The notes below the pieces were generated by a model, which saw only the letters and a list, made by a program, of their open reading frames with translations, was not told the DNA's origin and searched no databases. Below, piece by piece: positions 5,755-14,018 of a stretch of DNA of 36,432 nucleotides (position 1 is its first letter; the number at the start of each line of letters is the position of its first letter). Both the position numbers and the translations under genes were made by a program. The DNA comes from a virus, in IMG/VR virus record IMGVR_UViG_3300024518_002695, positions 1 through 36,432 of that record; one strand, written 5' to 3'.

Positions 5755-5814
5755 AGATAAGTGAACGTGTTTATACTAGCCTTAAATATTGAGAACTTAT
5801 AAACTAATTGAGGG

Positions 5815-6114
5815 ATGAAAGAGATATTTATTAATTCACTGAAAGTTCTCTGGGAGTTTTTCGATAGAGAAGAACCTCTAATTACAGAAGCGGGCCATAG
5901 GATGTTAAGATATCAAACCGACCTCAGGGAGAAATCGAAAAGCAGAATCTATTTTCTGGATAAATACAGCCGAAACATGAGTGGTAATTTATGTCAAACG
6001 TTTGAGGAGTTACTAGACACCAATCCAGATAACGATACTATCATATCGGTAACTTATTCAGCCATGATAATGTATGCCAATCAAGAAATGAAAATAAACC
6101 AATCTAAGAAATGA
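5815..6114 (+). CDS. Hypothetical protein
   Basis: A 99-residue protein, predicted helical (ITEAGHRMLRYQTDLREKSK, ISVTYSAMIMYANQEMK). Not recognised. It is preceded by GAGGG five bases before the ATG, one of the few Shine-Dalgarno-like sites here. The stop overlaps the next start as ATGA, so the two are probably made together. Confidence 0.65.
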   Translation: MKEIFINSLKVLWEFFDREEPLITEAGHRMLRYQTDLREKSKSRIYFLDKYSRNMSGNLCQTFEELLDTNPDNDTIISVTYSAMIMYANQEMKINQSKK

Positions 6115-6482
6115 CTGAACAAGAACTAGAAGAGAAGCACGGACACTTGAAGGATAAATTCTTTGGGTTATACACGGGTCAGCCAGTAGCTTATTATTCT
6201 GACTGGCTAAAGGAATTTGTACACTATGACCCTATAGAAGTAATCCCATTATTGGGTGATGATGAAGAATCCTACCTCCAACTAAAGCCCCTATCAAGTA
6301 TTAGCGAGGAGGATAGCGATTTAACAGGATTGGATGAGTTTGTATTATCCACAAACCCTGATCTATTGGCAATAGAGGCAGACTACCTAAGAAGCAAAGG
6401 GTACGCTTTACCTTTCATGGGAATACCAGTAGAGCACCAGATAGCAATGGGGTGGTGTAAGGTTGGGAAAATGTATACATAA
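6111..6482 (+). CDS. Conserved phage protein of unknown function
   Basis: A 123-residue acidic protein, coupled by ATGA to the previous gene. The C-terminal segment LRSKGYALPFMGIPVEHQIAMGW (residues about 93-115) is a pattern I associate with uncharacterised small proteins of Bacteroidota phages and prophages. The N-terminal half carries GLYTGQPVAYYSDW and a beta-rich core. No catalytic residues stand out. Confidence 0.7.
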   Translation: MTEQELEEKHGHLKDKFFGLYTGQPVAYYSDWLKEFVHYDPIEVIPLLGDDEESYLQLKPLSSISEEDSDLTGLDEFVLSTNPDLLAIEADYLRSKGYALPFMGIPVEHQIAMGWCKVGKMYT

Positions 6483-6544
6483 TGATACAACACCAAATCA
6501 AAAAACTTTAGGCGTTAGCCATTGTTTTTGCTGACTGTTGTCGA

Positions 6545-6586
6545 GCGTTTTAATGCTCGTTTTAAAATTTAAAAATAAATCATGAA
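6545..6586 (+). repeat. 42 bp leader repeat, copy 2
   Basis: Identical to 1448-1489. Here CGAGC just upstream (6542-6546) pairs with GCTCG (6554-6558), making a small hairpin absent from copy 1. Further upstream is GGCGTTAGCC near 6512. The repeat ends in the start codon of the 81-residue gene. Confidence 0.85.
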
Positions 6587-6827
6587 TAAGGATAATTTTT
6601 GTAGAATAATAGAAACAGAAGACGGATCGCAAGTACTACTGGTTAAAGACTACGACCAAGAGGAAGAGGGTTTTGTTTTAAGGTGCTCGACCAGAGTGAA
6701 TGGGAATGAAATAGCGGCTTCTTACGGAGACAAGGAAGAGTCTAAAGTTGACGCTATTTTTGAAAAATACACACAAGACCAAGCCGATGCATTAAGAGAG
6801 TCGGCGATTGATTTACTTAAACGATAA
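6582..6827 (+). CDS. Small hypothetical protein
   Basis: An 81-residue acidic protein. Residues 5-50 look like alternating beta strands (CRIIETEDGSQVLLVKDYD, GFVLRCSTRVNG) and residues 55-80 like a helix. Not recognised. Its start lies in the 42 bp leader repeat, and the ASCH gene begins 2 bases after its stop. Confidence 0.65.
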   Translation: MNKDNFCRIIETEDGSQVLLVKDYDQEEEGFVLRCSTRVNGNEIAASYGDKEESKVDAIFEKYTQDQADALRESAIDLLKR

Positions 6828-6829
6828 TC

Positions 6830-7189
6830 ATGAAGGGACTTATAATAAAAAAAGAGTGGCTGGACAAGATATTCGACGAAGGCAAGGTGTGGGAGATGAG
6901 GACCCGAAACACATCAATTCGTGGACAGGTTGGTCTAATCGAATCAGGGAGTGGCCTTGTGATGGGAACCGCTAATATTATTCATTCTTCCTTTGTGCCT
7001 GATTACATGAGGGGGAAATTTATATACAAGCACAAGGTCGAAGATTTAAGCTTATTAGACAAGTGGAGCCATGCGTGGGTGTTAACATGTTCGAAAAGGC
7101 TTGCAGAACCTGTGCCATACAACCACCCCAAAGGGGCTGTAATATGGGTCAACTTGCCAGATGATTTAAACTTTTACTTTAATAATTGA
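6830..7189 (+). CDS. ASCH-domain protein
   Basis: A 119-residue protein with the single-domain ASCH pattern: MKGLIIKKEWLDKIFDEGK at the start, WEMRTRNTSIRGQVGLIESG, then WSHAWVL and PVPYNHPKGAVIWV. ASCH domains are PUA-like beta-barrels that bind RNA or modified nucleosides; some hydrolyse N4-acetylcytidine. The W-EMR-R and G-I segments line the expected pocket. In phages it may process RNA or modified bases; next to two DNA methyltransferases, a nucleotide-related role is attractive but inferred. The start at 6830 leaves a 2-base gap from the previous stop. Confidence 0.85.
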   Translation: MKGLIIKKEWLDKIFDEGKVWEMRTRNTSIRGQVGLIESGSGLVMGTANIIHSSFVPDYMRGKFIYKHKVEDLSLLDKWSHAWVLTCSKRLAEPVPYNHPKGAVIWVNLPDDLNFYFNN

Positions 7190-7204
7190 TTATGAATAAA
7201 TATA

Positions 7205-7300
7205 GAATAGTTGAACTCCCCATCTCAAACCATTTATACTTTTTTTGTATATTGTATTAAAGCACACTAAAAGAAACAACAATAAAGAACTGCACTGGGT
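7205..7300 (+). promoter_or_regulatory. Possible late promoter region
   Basis: This 110-base gap precedes the first packaging gene and is strongly AT-rich (TTTATACTTTTTTTGTATA at 7233-7251). A TTG at 7211-7213 and TACTTTTT at 7237-7244 resemble the -33 and -7 elements, but with a 23 nt spacer instead of 19-21. A late promoter is expected here by position; the sequence match is weak. A 22-codon ORF at 7192-7260 is not convincing. Confidence 0.3.
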
Positions 7301-7705
7301 ATGGTAGAAGAATGTAAAAGCAATGCGGGCAGGCCAAAAGTACCACTAGATTTAAAAGAGGGTTGGGGGGAATCAGTACTAAGCCTTTACAAGAAAGGAG
7401 CATCTGACGTTGAAATAAAAGCGTTTATTTATCAAGAAAGGGGCAGTTTTTCAAATGATCTATGGGATAGATGGATTAAAGATGAAGCAGAATTTTCGGA
7501 AACCATAAAAATGGGAAGAATCATTTCTCATGCATGGTGGGAAAAAAAAGGCCGTAAAGAATTAGATAATAAAGAGTTTAGCTATACTGGGTGGTACATG
7601 AATATGAAGAACAGATTTGGGTGGAAGGACAAGACCGAAACAGAGCACAGTGGAGAGATAAGACAGGTTTCGACATTCTTACTTCCTGATAACACAAGGG
7701 ACTAA
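7301..7705 (+). CDS. terS: Terminase small subunit
   Basis: A 134-residue protein with an N-terminal GRPK segment and a helix-turn-helix-like region (VLSLYKKGASDVEIKAFIYQ, residues 27-46). A conserved tail follows (FSYTGWYMNMKNRFGWKD, residues 91-108). That tail is typical of small terminases in phages that encode the large subunit next. It would bind the packaging start site and load DNA into the large terminase. Identification rests on pattern plus its position 13 bases before the large subunit. Confidence 0.8.
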   Translation: MVEECKSNAGRPKVPLDLKEGWGESVLSLYKKGASDVEIKAFIYQERGSFSNDLWDRWIKDEAEFSETIKMGRIISHAWWEKKGRKELDNKEFSYTGWYMNMKNRFGWKDKTETEHSGEIRQVSTFLLPDNTRD

Positions 7706-7718
7706 TAATAAATCTGAT

Positions 7719-9191
7719 TTGAAAGAAGTTAGGCCACAAGATGGATACCAAATGATCGCCCTAAGTTCGCCCGCTGACATCTTGATTGGTGGAGGCGCTG
7801 CGGGCGTTGGGAAAACGTTTTCTTTATTGCTTGAGCCACTTAGGCATATTCATAGAAAAGGGTTTGGGGGGGTTATATTTCGTAGGACGTCACCACAGAT
7901 AAGGGCAGAGGGAGGTCTTTGGGACGCGTCAAATAAACTTTACGGCCTAATCAACAATTCAATACCTAGAGAGACATTCCTAGAATGGAAATTTGGAAAC
8001 ACCTCAAAGCTTAAGTTCTCACACCTACAATACGAAAAAGACAAATTTGATTGGCAGGGTTCCGAAATAGCTTTTATGGGGTTTGATGAGTTGACCCACT
8101 TTACAAAATCAACATTCTTTTATATGCTATCCCGGAACCGTTCAACTTGTGGAATTCAACCATACGTAAGGGCTACGTGTAACCCAGACCCTGATAGCTG
8201 GGTTGCTGACCTTATAAGCTGGTGGATTGGAGAAGACGGTTATCCAATACCAGAAAGGCAAGGCGTTTTGCGCTACTTTATGCAGGGTAACGACAATTAT
8301 ATTTGGGGGGACACCAAAGAGGAGGTGATTGAAAAAGGATGGCATCTAATCGAAGACCTCGTTAATAAGTCGGGCATATCGGCGGATAAATTTGTTAAGT
8401 CTCTAACCTTCGTAGGTGGTTCAATATTTGACAATAGGGCACTTTTAGACGTAGACCCTGGATATTTAGCAAATCTTAACGCGCAAGACGAAGAGACAAA
8501 AAGCCAGCTTTTAGCTGGTAATTGGAAGGTTAAAATATCAGATAAAGATATTTATGATTACAACGATTTTAAAAACATATTTACAAATGAAGCATTACTT
8601 GATGAATCCGCACGAAAGTACATTACTGCTGACATAGCATTAAAGGGATCTGATAAAATGGTTGTGCTAGTTTGGCAGGGGTTCACTGTTATAGATATTC
8701 ACATATCAAGCAAGAACAACGGAAAGGAGGCGGTTGATTTCATAAACAGCATGAAGCATAAACACAAAGTAGGAAACGCTAATATAATTTTCGATAATGA
8801 CGGCGTGGGGGGTGGCATCTCTGGACAAATAGAAGGGGCGAAAGAGTTCCACAACGGGGCGAGGCCGTTAAAGTCATCAAGGGGAAAATCAATAGACAAC
8901 TACGCAAACCTAAAAACCCAATGTTTTTATTTGTCGGGTGACAATATATCAGAATGTTACATCTTAAAAAGCGTGGCGGATCAAATGTATAGTAGCAAAG
9001 AAACCGTAAGGCAAAGATTTATGAATGAACGAAAAGCAATAAAAAGGAGCCATGAAGACGATGATGGAAAGTTAAGAATAATACCCAAAAAGGAAATGAA
9101 AGTATATTTAAACGGGGAGTCTCCGGATTTAATGGATGCTTTTATGATGCGTCAATACTTCACACTTGCAAAAAAATTCTTTGTTGTATGA
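7719..9191 (+). CDS. terL: Terminase large subunit
   Basis: A 490-residue packaging motor. The ATPase domain has Walker A GGAAGVGKT (residues 25-33) and Walker B FMGFDEL (119-125). The C-terminal RNase H-like nuclease has acidic residues in TADIA (Asp305), FDNDGVGG (Asp359, Asp361) and PDLMDAF (470-474). It cuts concatemers and pumps DNA into the prohead. The start appears to be TTG at 7719, since terminases of this type begin RPQxGxQ...SPADI and the first ATG (7752) would remove part of that. Confidence 0.95.
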   Translation: MKEVRPQDGYQMIALSSPADILIGGGAAGVGKTFSLLLEPLRHIHRKGFGGVIFRRTSPQIRAEGGLWDASNKLYGLINNSIPRETFLEWKFGNTSKLKFSHLQYEKDKFDWQGSEIAFMGFDELTHFTKSTFFYMLSRNRSTCGIQPYVRATCNPDPDSWVADLISWWIGEDGYPIPERQGVLRYFMQGNDNYIWGDTKEEVIEKGWHLIEDLVNKSGISADKFVKSLTFVGGSIFDNRALLDVDPGYLANLNAQDEETKSQLLAGNWKVKISDKDIYDYNDFKNIFTNEALLDESARKYITADIALKGSDKMVVLVWQGFTVIDIHISSKNNGKEAVDFINSMKHKHKVGNANIIFDNDGVGGGISGQIEGAKEFHNGARPLKSSRGKSIDNYANLKTQCFYLSGDNISECYILKSVADQMYSSKETVRQRFMNERKAIKRSHEDDDGKLRIIPKKEMKVYLNGESPDLMDAFMMRQYFTLAKKFFVV

Positions 9192-9236
9192 CATTTTACG
9201 TCTTAAACTTACTTAGTTTAGTAATTATTTATTCTA

Positions 9237-10469
9237 ATGGGCAAATTCGGAACATTCATTAAATCAGTTTTCAATACCTCAGAACAGGCCGAAGATTCGC
9301 ACTTAGTATCAAAAGGCCCAAAATTCAAATGGTTAGGACTTAACGGGTACGGGTTTGAATCATATAACGACGAGGCGTTAATTAGGGATGGTTACGCGTC
9401 AAACTCTGATATTTATTCAATAATCACCTCTATTTCAAAGAAAGCCGCAGACCTTAACTTTATAGTTAACGACACAAAAACGGGTGAGCCTATCGAAAGT
9501 GGCATATCATTCGAGTTAGTAAACGGGGATGATGAAAAGGCGTTTTCTACTAAAATCGAGGAGGCCATGATTAATTACGGAGTAACCGGGGATGCTTTTT
9601 TCGAGTTGATCCCGTCCGTTGTGTTTAGTGGAGGATTTGCGAGAATGGACACGCTAAGGTCTTCAAGCGTAAATATCATTTGTAACGTTGAGAACGTAAT
9701 AACTAGTTACACTTATTCTGACGGCAACACAATAAGAACTATTGCGCCGGAGAACATTATACACGTAAAAGCATACAATCCATTAGAAGACGATAACGGA
9801 GGACACCGGGGGATGTCTCCGCTACAAGCAGGCAAGCGCGTAGTTGATGCGTCAAACTCTGCAGAGGTAGCCAGTGCAAACCTTTTCGAGAACCAGGGAG
9901 TTTCTGGATTAATATCCGATAATTCTGACAGCATAAGTGACGGGGATGAGGCGCAACAACTTCAAAACGCACTTGATAAGAAATTAGGAGGGGCAGACAA
10001 GGCCGGAAAATACACAGTAACAAGCGCAAATGTAAAGGTTCACCAATTGGGCCTATCTTCAAAGGACTTAGAATTAAGTAAAAGCGGACCGATTACATTA
10101 CGTAAAATGGCGGCCCTATTTGGGGTTTCTTCTAGACAATACAACGACCCACAAGGCACAACTTACAACAACGCTGAAACCGATGCTAAAAACTTTTATG
10201 TGAATGGTGTTATGCCTGTTTTGAACAAGATAACTAAAACGATATCACTAAGGTTTAACCAGATTGACGGCTCCACTGTTGTCGCTGATTATTCATCCGT
10301 GGAGGTGTTACAGTCCGACAAGAAAAAAGAGATAGAAAAGAATAAACTTGAGGCAGACGCTATATTAGACGTAATTACAAGAGAGATTGACCCAAAACAA
10401 AAATTGTTCATTCTTACAAATATTCACGGAATGATTGAGGAAGACGCTAAATTATTGGTAAATGGATAG
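9237..10469 (+). CDS. HK97-type portal protein
   Basis: A 410-residue portal, forming the dodecameric ring at the capsid vertex through which DNA passes. Family signs are the N-terminal stretch YASNSDIYSIITSISKKAAD (about residues 59-78), the central HVKAYNPLED and RGMSPL, the region ISDNSDS, and FGVSSRQYNDPQGTTYNN near residue 300. Length fits HK97-type portals. It follows the terminase, as usual, after 45 AT-rich bases, and overlaps a tiny ORF at its 3' end. Confidence 0.92.
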   Translation: MGKFGTFIKSVFNTSEQAEDSHLVSKGPKFKWLGLNGYGFESYNDEALIRDGYASNSDIYSIITSISKKAADLNFIVNDTKTGEPIESGISFELVNGDDEKAFSTKIEEAMINYGVTGDAFFELIPSVVFSGGFARMDTLRSSSVNIICNVENVITSYTYSDGNTIRTIAPENIIHVKAYNPLEDDNGGHRGMSPLQAGKRVVDASNSAEVASANLFENQGVSGLISDNSDSISDGDEAQQLQNALDKKLGGADKAGKYTVTSANVKVHQLGLSSKDLELSKSGPITLRKMAALFGVSSRQYNDPQGTTYNNAETDAKNFYVNGVMPVLNKITKTISLRFNQIDGSTVVADYSSVEVLQSDKKKEIEKNKLEADAILDVITREIDPKQKLFILTNIHGMIEEDAKLLVNG

Positions 10470-10539
10470 TGAAGAAATAAAGAAGCTTAAAAAGCTGAAA
10501 GAAAAGCAAGTTAAGAGCGGAGAAATAGTAAAAAAATGA
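10462..10539 (+). CDS. Tiny Lys-rich ORF between portal and protease
   Basis: A 25-residue ORF (starts MDSEEIKKLKKLKEKQ) overlapping both neighbours: ATG at 10462 lies within the portal's last codons, and its TGA overlaps the protease ATG as ATGA at 10536. The double overlap preserves continuous translation through the operon and argues that it is translated, at least to couple the protease. It would be a single amphipathic helix. Function unknown. Confidence 0.5.
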   Translation: MDSEEIKKLKKLKEKQVKSGEIVKK

Positions 10540-11405
10540 GAGTTAAGCTACCCGAATTTAAGACATTAAAAGATGAATTGTCATACGTAAAAGCCAACGT
10601 AAAACAGATTATAAGCCAAAAGAGAGCACTAGACATTCAGTCTGACGAATGCGTTTTAGGTTGTGAGTCTTTAGAGTTTCCAGAAAAAGCGTTTTCAAAT
10701 AAATCAGTTATAAAGGGGGCAAAGGCGATTGAAAATAAAGAGCTTTCAGAAAATCAAATTGCAATAAAGGCTTTTGCGAATACTATTGGTTGGTGTGATT
10801 CTCACATGGATGTGTTAATTAGAGACTGTGCAAAGAAGACTATCAGCGACAAAGGCGCATCTAATCAAATACTTTTCTATCACCTTAAAGATCACAACCA
10901 CAGTACAGAGGGAATCATTGGCAAAAACGCAAGGGCTACACTTGAAGACGTTAGCCTTGAAAAGTTCAACATAAAGTCGGAAATTAAAAGTACTCAGGTA
11001 ATCTTTGGGCATTCAATCGTAGATAAGGAATACGATAAAAAGGCTTATTTACTGTATTCAGACAACGAGATAAAACAGCACTCGATAGGGCTACAGTACG
11101 TAAAGATTTTTCTTTGTATAAACTCTGACGAGCCAGATGATGCCCAATTAAAGGAAAACTGGGACAAATACAGTAATCAAGTAATAAACAAAGACAAGAT
11201 TGATTCTAAGGGTTATTTTTGGGCCGTGACTGAAATTAAGTTATTGGAGTTTTCCGCTGTCCTATTTGGATCAAACGAGTTAACACCAACTGAGGAAATA
11301 AGCAAAGCCTATAAAGAGCCGTCTATCGACACTCAAAAAGACCCAATTATTCAGCCGTCTAGCGACACCGATAGGGGATTAAAGAAAAGATTGCTTAATT
11401 TGTAA
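10536..11405 (+). CDS. Prohead maturation protease
   Basis: A 289-residue serine protease of the HK97 (S78/U35-like) type. It cleaves the capsid scaffold domain during assembly. Recognisable are AFANTIGWCDSHMDVLIRDC (residues 79-98), a His in LKDHNH (His120/122), and HSIGLQYV with the likely nucleophile Ser183. KLLEFSAVLFGSNELTPT is the usual beta-strand end of the domain. The tail after residue about 250 is low in order. Its place between portal and capsid confirms the role. Confidence 0.85.
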   Translation: MRVKLPEFKTLKDELSYVKANVKQIISQKRALDIQSDECVLGCESLEFPEKAFSNKSVIKGAKAIENKELSENQIAIKAFANTIGWCDSHMDVLIRDCAKKTISDKGASNQILFYHLKDHNHSTEGIIGKNARATLEDVSLEKFNIKSEIKSTQVIFGHSIVDKEYDKKAYLLYSDNEIKQHSIGLQYVKIFLCINSDEPDDAQLKENWDKYSNQVINKDKIDSKGYFWAVTEIKLLEFSAVLFGSNELTPTEEISKAYKEPSIDTQKDPIIQPSSDTDRGLKKRLLNL

Positions 11406-11423
11406 CAACAAAATAAAATTGAA

Positions 11424-12752
11424 ATGAAAAAAGAGTGGATAAATAGCGAAGGTCTTTTCGTAAGAATCGCCATTGAAAAACAGGCCAAAATGGAAGAGGC
11501 CGTACTTAAAGAGTACAAACAAGACGAAATAAATCATTTGGATTCTGAGTTAAAAGCTCTTCGTGAGTCTGCTGATGCTTCAAAGGCAAATTCTGAAGAG
11601 ATCGTATCTCTCAGTAAAGAATTGTCTGAGTTGAAAAACAACGAACTTAAAGCATTGCTTAAAGCGGTTGAGAAAAACGGCGAGGCAGTAGCTAAAGGTC
11701 TTTCAATGACTACTAAGGACGTTGAATCTATGGCTGATCAGTTTGTCGCATCTTTCAAAGAGAAGCAAGCTTCAATTGATAAGATCAAGGGCGAAAGCGG
11801 AGCGGTAGAGATCGAATTGAAAACAGACGTTACATCTGGATCTTCTGTAGTTGATAATACTTTTTCAACAGTTGTACCGGGTATCGGAAAAATTCCAGTA
11901 CGTCCAACTTTGATGGAGGCTAGATTTAAAAAAGGTTCTTTTGGCGTTAATAGTGGCGGTAAACTTACTTATTTAGATCAAAACACCCTAAATAGAGCAG
12001 CGAATAATGTCGCTGAATGTGCTTTAATTCCAGAGTCTGAAATTGATTGGAAAGAATACGATTGCAAAGCGGAGAAAATAGGTGACTCAATTCCAATTTG
12101 CATGGAAGCACTAGAGGATTTTGCTTTCATCAAAACAGAGGTTGAAAATTTCTTGATTGAAAACATCCTTTTGAGAATGGATCAACAATTACTTTTAGGG
12201 ACGGGTACTTCTCCAGAGCTTAAAGGTATTGATTCTGTCGCGCAGACATGGGGCGTAGGTGTTGGTTCTCCAATCGAGTCACTCGCTAATAGTGTAGATA
12301 CTCCGACAACTGCAAACGTAGTATTTACGGCTGTTTCTCAGATTAAAAACTCTGGTGCTAGTAACTCATTCAGACCTAATTACGTGGATTTAAACCCACA
12401 GGATTATCAATTAATGCTTCTTGAAAAGGACGCAAACAAAAACTCTTTGAATGATGTTTTAGTCTCTATTGATGCGAACGGTCAAGTTAAAGTTGCAGGT
12501 GTTCCCGTATTCGAGAATCCTTTAGTGCCTCAAGACGTTATATATGTTGGTGACTACTCAAGGGGTGCAGTTTACAATCATAGACGTTTGACGATTACAA
12601 TTGCAACACAGCACGATACTGATTTTCTTCGTGACCGTGTGAGATTGAGAGGAACAGTAAGAAAAGCTTTGTTGATTAGAAACGTCAATGCGAATGCTTT
12701 CTTGAAAGTTACTTCAATTGCAGCGGCTAAAATAGCATTAGCTAAACCTTAA
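11424..12752 (+). CDS. HK97-type major capsid protein
   Basis: A 442-residue capsid protein. Residues about 10-130 are charged and coiled-coil (KQDEINHLDSELKALRESAD, IVSLSKELSELK), the delta/scaffold domain that the protease normally removes. The HK97 fold follows from about residue 135: VPGIGKIPVRPTLMEARFKK, then LLRMDQQLLLGTGTSPELKG (about 248-267), and near the end DFLRDRVRLRGTVRKALLI. Codons look optimised compared with neighbours (more GCT, GAA, GGT), fitting a highly expressed product. Confidence 0.93.
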   Translation: MKKEWINSEGLFVRIAIEKQAKMEEAVLKEYKQDEINHLDSELKALRESADASKANSEEIVSLSKELSELKNNELKALLKAVEKNGEAVAKGLSMTTKDVESMADQFVASFKEKQASIDKIKGESGAVEIELKTDVTSGSSVVDNTFSTVVPGIGKIPVRPTLMEARFKKGSFGVNSGGKLTYLDQNTLNRAANNVAECALIPESEIDWKEYDCKAEKIGDSIPICMEALEDFAFIKTEVENFLIENILLRMDQQLLLGTGTSPELKGIDSVAQTWGVGVGSPIESLANSVDTPTTANVVFTAVSQIKNSGASNSFRPNYVDLNPQDYQLMLLEKDANKNSLNDVLVSIDANGQVKVAGVPVFENPLVPQDVIYVGDYSRGAVYNHRRLTITIATQHDTDFLRDRVRLRGTVRKALLIRNVNANAFLKVTSIAAAKIALAKP

Positions 12753-12775
12753 TTTTCATCACTAAATTTAATATT

Positions 12776-12952
12776 ATGATAAAAGTAAAAATGTTAGAAG
12801 GAAACCCTCAAGGGTTAAAGGCTGGAACTGTTGTTAGAGTTGGCGTAGCTCCAGCTAAAGAAATGTCCAAAAAAGAGTGGGCCGAAATAGTAGAAGGTAA
12901 GGAACTTACTGAGGATGCTAAGGAATCCAAAAAAGAGGATTCTAAAAAGTAA
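12776..12952 (+). CDS. Small head-associated protein
   Basis: A 58-residue protein (MIKVKMLEGNPQGLKAGTVV start) with a beta-type N-terminus and a Lys/Glu-rich tail. It follows the capsid gene and its stop overlaps the next ATG (TAATG). The N-terminal pattern of a short strand, G-K-AGTVV turn and a strand resembles small decoration or head-completion proteins, but I cannot assign a family. Confidence 0.55.
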   Translation: MIKVKMLEGNPQGLKAGTVVRVGVAPAKEMSKKEWAEIVEGKELTEDAKESKKEDSKK

Positions 12953-13470
12953 TGGGACTACCTATTACAAATATTTCTGATTTCAGGGTGGGGCGTTATG
13001 CCCTACCCCAAAATCAGGATAGTATTAAACAATTAGATGCTTTTATTGGTGAGTATGAAAACGACTTGCTAGATGAGCTTTTAGGTTGTGAGCTTGCTTC
13101 ATTGTTTATTGCGGACCTTGACGTTGACAACGTACCAGCTTCACCGCGGTTTGTTGCGATCATGGATAAATTCTGTCAAGACATGGGGTTATGTCGGGTA
13201 CAGTTAAAAAGTTTAGGCATAAAAGAAATGTTAAAAGGGTTTGTTTATTTCTATTATGGCCGATCTCTTACGGACGTTTTAACCACTGTAGGAGCAAAAA
13301 GAGCGAGTTCGGGAAACTCAGAAAACACCCAACAGGCGGCAACGCTTTTAAGAAAAAATTACAATCTATCCGTTAATACATACAAAGCTATTCAGGAATA
13401 TATTTGTATTAACTCGGTGGATTATCCAGAGTTTAACGGAATTAACAAAGTTCATTTAACCCTTATCTAA
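12952..13470 (+). CDS. Probable head-tail connector protein
   Basis: A 172-residue mainly helical protein. The pattern ...IKQLDAFIGEYENDLLDELLG (residues 25-45), KEMLKGFVYFYYGRSLTDV (about 84-102) and NLSVNTYKAIQEYI fits the connector/adaptor proteins found after the capsid in Bacteroidota phages. It probably forms the ring beneath the portal. Overlapping start/stop TAATG joins it to both neighbours. Assignment by position and helix pattern only. Confidence 0.6.
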   Translation: MGLPITNISDFRVGRYALPQNQDSIKQLDAFIGEYENDLLDELLGCELASLFIADLDVDNVPASPRFVAIMDKFCQDMGLCRVQLKSLGIKEMLKGFVYFYYGRSLTDVLTTVGAKRASSGNSENTQQAATLLRKNYNLSVNTYKAIQEYICINSVDYPEFNGINKVHLTLI

Positions 13471-14018
13471 TGGCATTTGATATAACACTTGAGGGTAATT
13501 ACATTTACGTTACGAATAACGGCACAACGGTACTTGATAGGCCGTCTAGTGAGGTTTTCTTTGCCAAGAAGGACGAGTCGAGCACCGACTTCACTATATA
13601 TCACGATAATGATTGCGTTACGGGTTTTCAGGAAATAGAGTGGGATGAATTCACTTTAGACGGCGTTGCATTCGTAGATCAACAAGCTTTTGAAGATTGG
13701 AAAAACGAGAATACAGGAATTGGATCACAGTCTCCAGATTCTGGTGGGGTAACTCCAACACCGCCCCCACCAGCACAAGGGATAATATCAAGCACAAGAG
13801 CTACACTGGATGGTAATGTTCCAGCTGGCGCAAAGGTTGTTTCTCTAGTTTTTAGGGGTAACGACGGCACTTTAAACGGGTCTTTAGTTCCTAATGGATA
13901 CGCTAAAGAGTGGCTTTATCCTAATGGTGAGGATCTACCACAAATAGATTACACAGTCCCAACCTCAGGAGGTGGTGGCGCGGCCAATAGGGGGATTTAT
14001 ATTGATGTTTCGTTATGA
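13470..14018 (+). CDS. Hypothetical structural protein with proline linker
   Basis: A 182-residue protein. The N-terminal domain (1-75) is beta-rich; residues about 95-101 form a TPTPPPP linker; the C-terminal domain (105-160) is beta-rich and the end is glycine-rich (SGGGGAANRG). Two beta domains joined by a proline linker are common in virion decoration or fibre-attachment proteins. It overlaps both neighbours by ATGA/TAATG-type junctions. No family recognised. Confidence 0.55.
   Translation: MAFDITLEGNYIYVTNNGTTVLDRPSSEVFFAKKDESSTDFTIYHDNDCVTGFQEIEWDEFTLDGVAFVDQQAFEDWKNENTGIGSQSPDSGGVTPTPPPPAQGIISSTRATLDGNVPAGAKVVSLVFRGNDGTLNGSLVPNGYAKEWLYPNGEDLPQIDYTVPTSGGGGAANRGIYIDVSL

Noticed and set aside
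7192-7260. 22-codon ORF before the terminase
   Set aside because: Too short, no sign of coupling, and overlaps the likely promoter region.
13191-13376. 61-codon ORF inside the connector gene
   Set aside because: Out-of-frame, basic, no family likeness; shadow of the connector.
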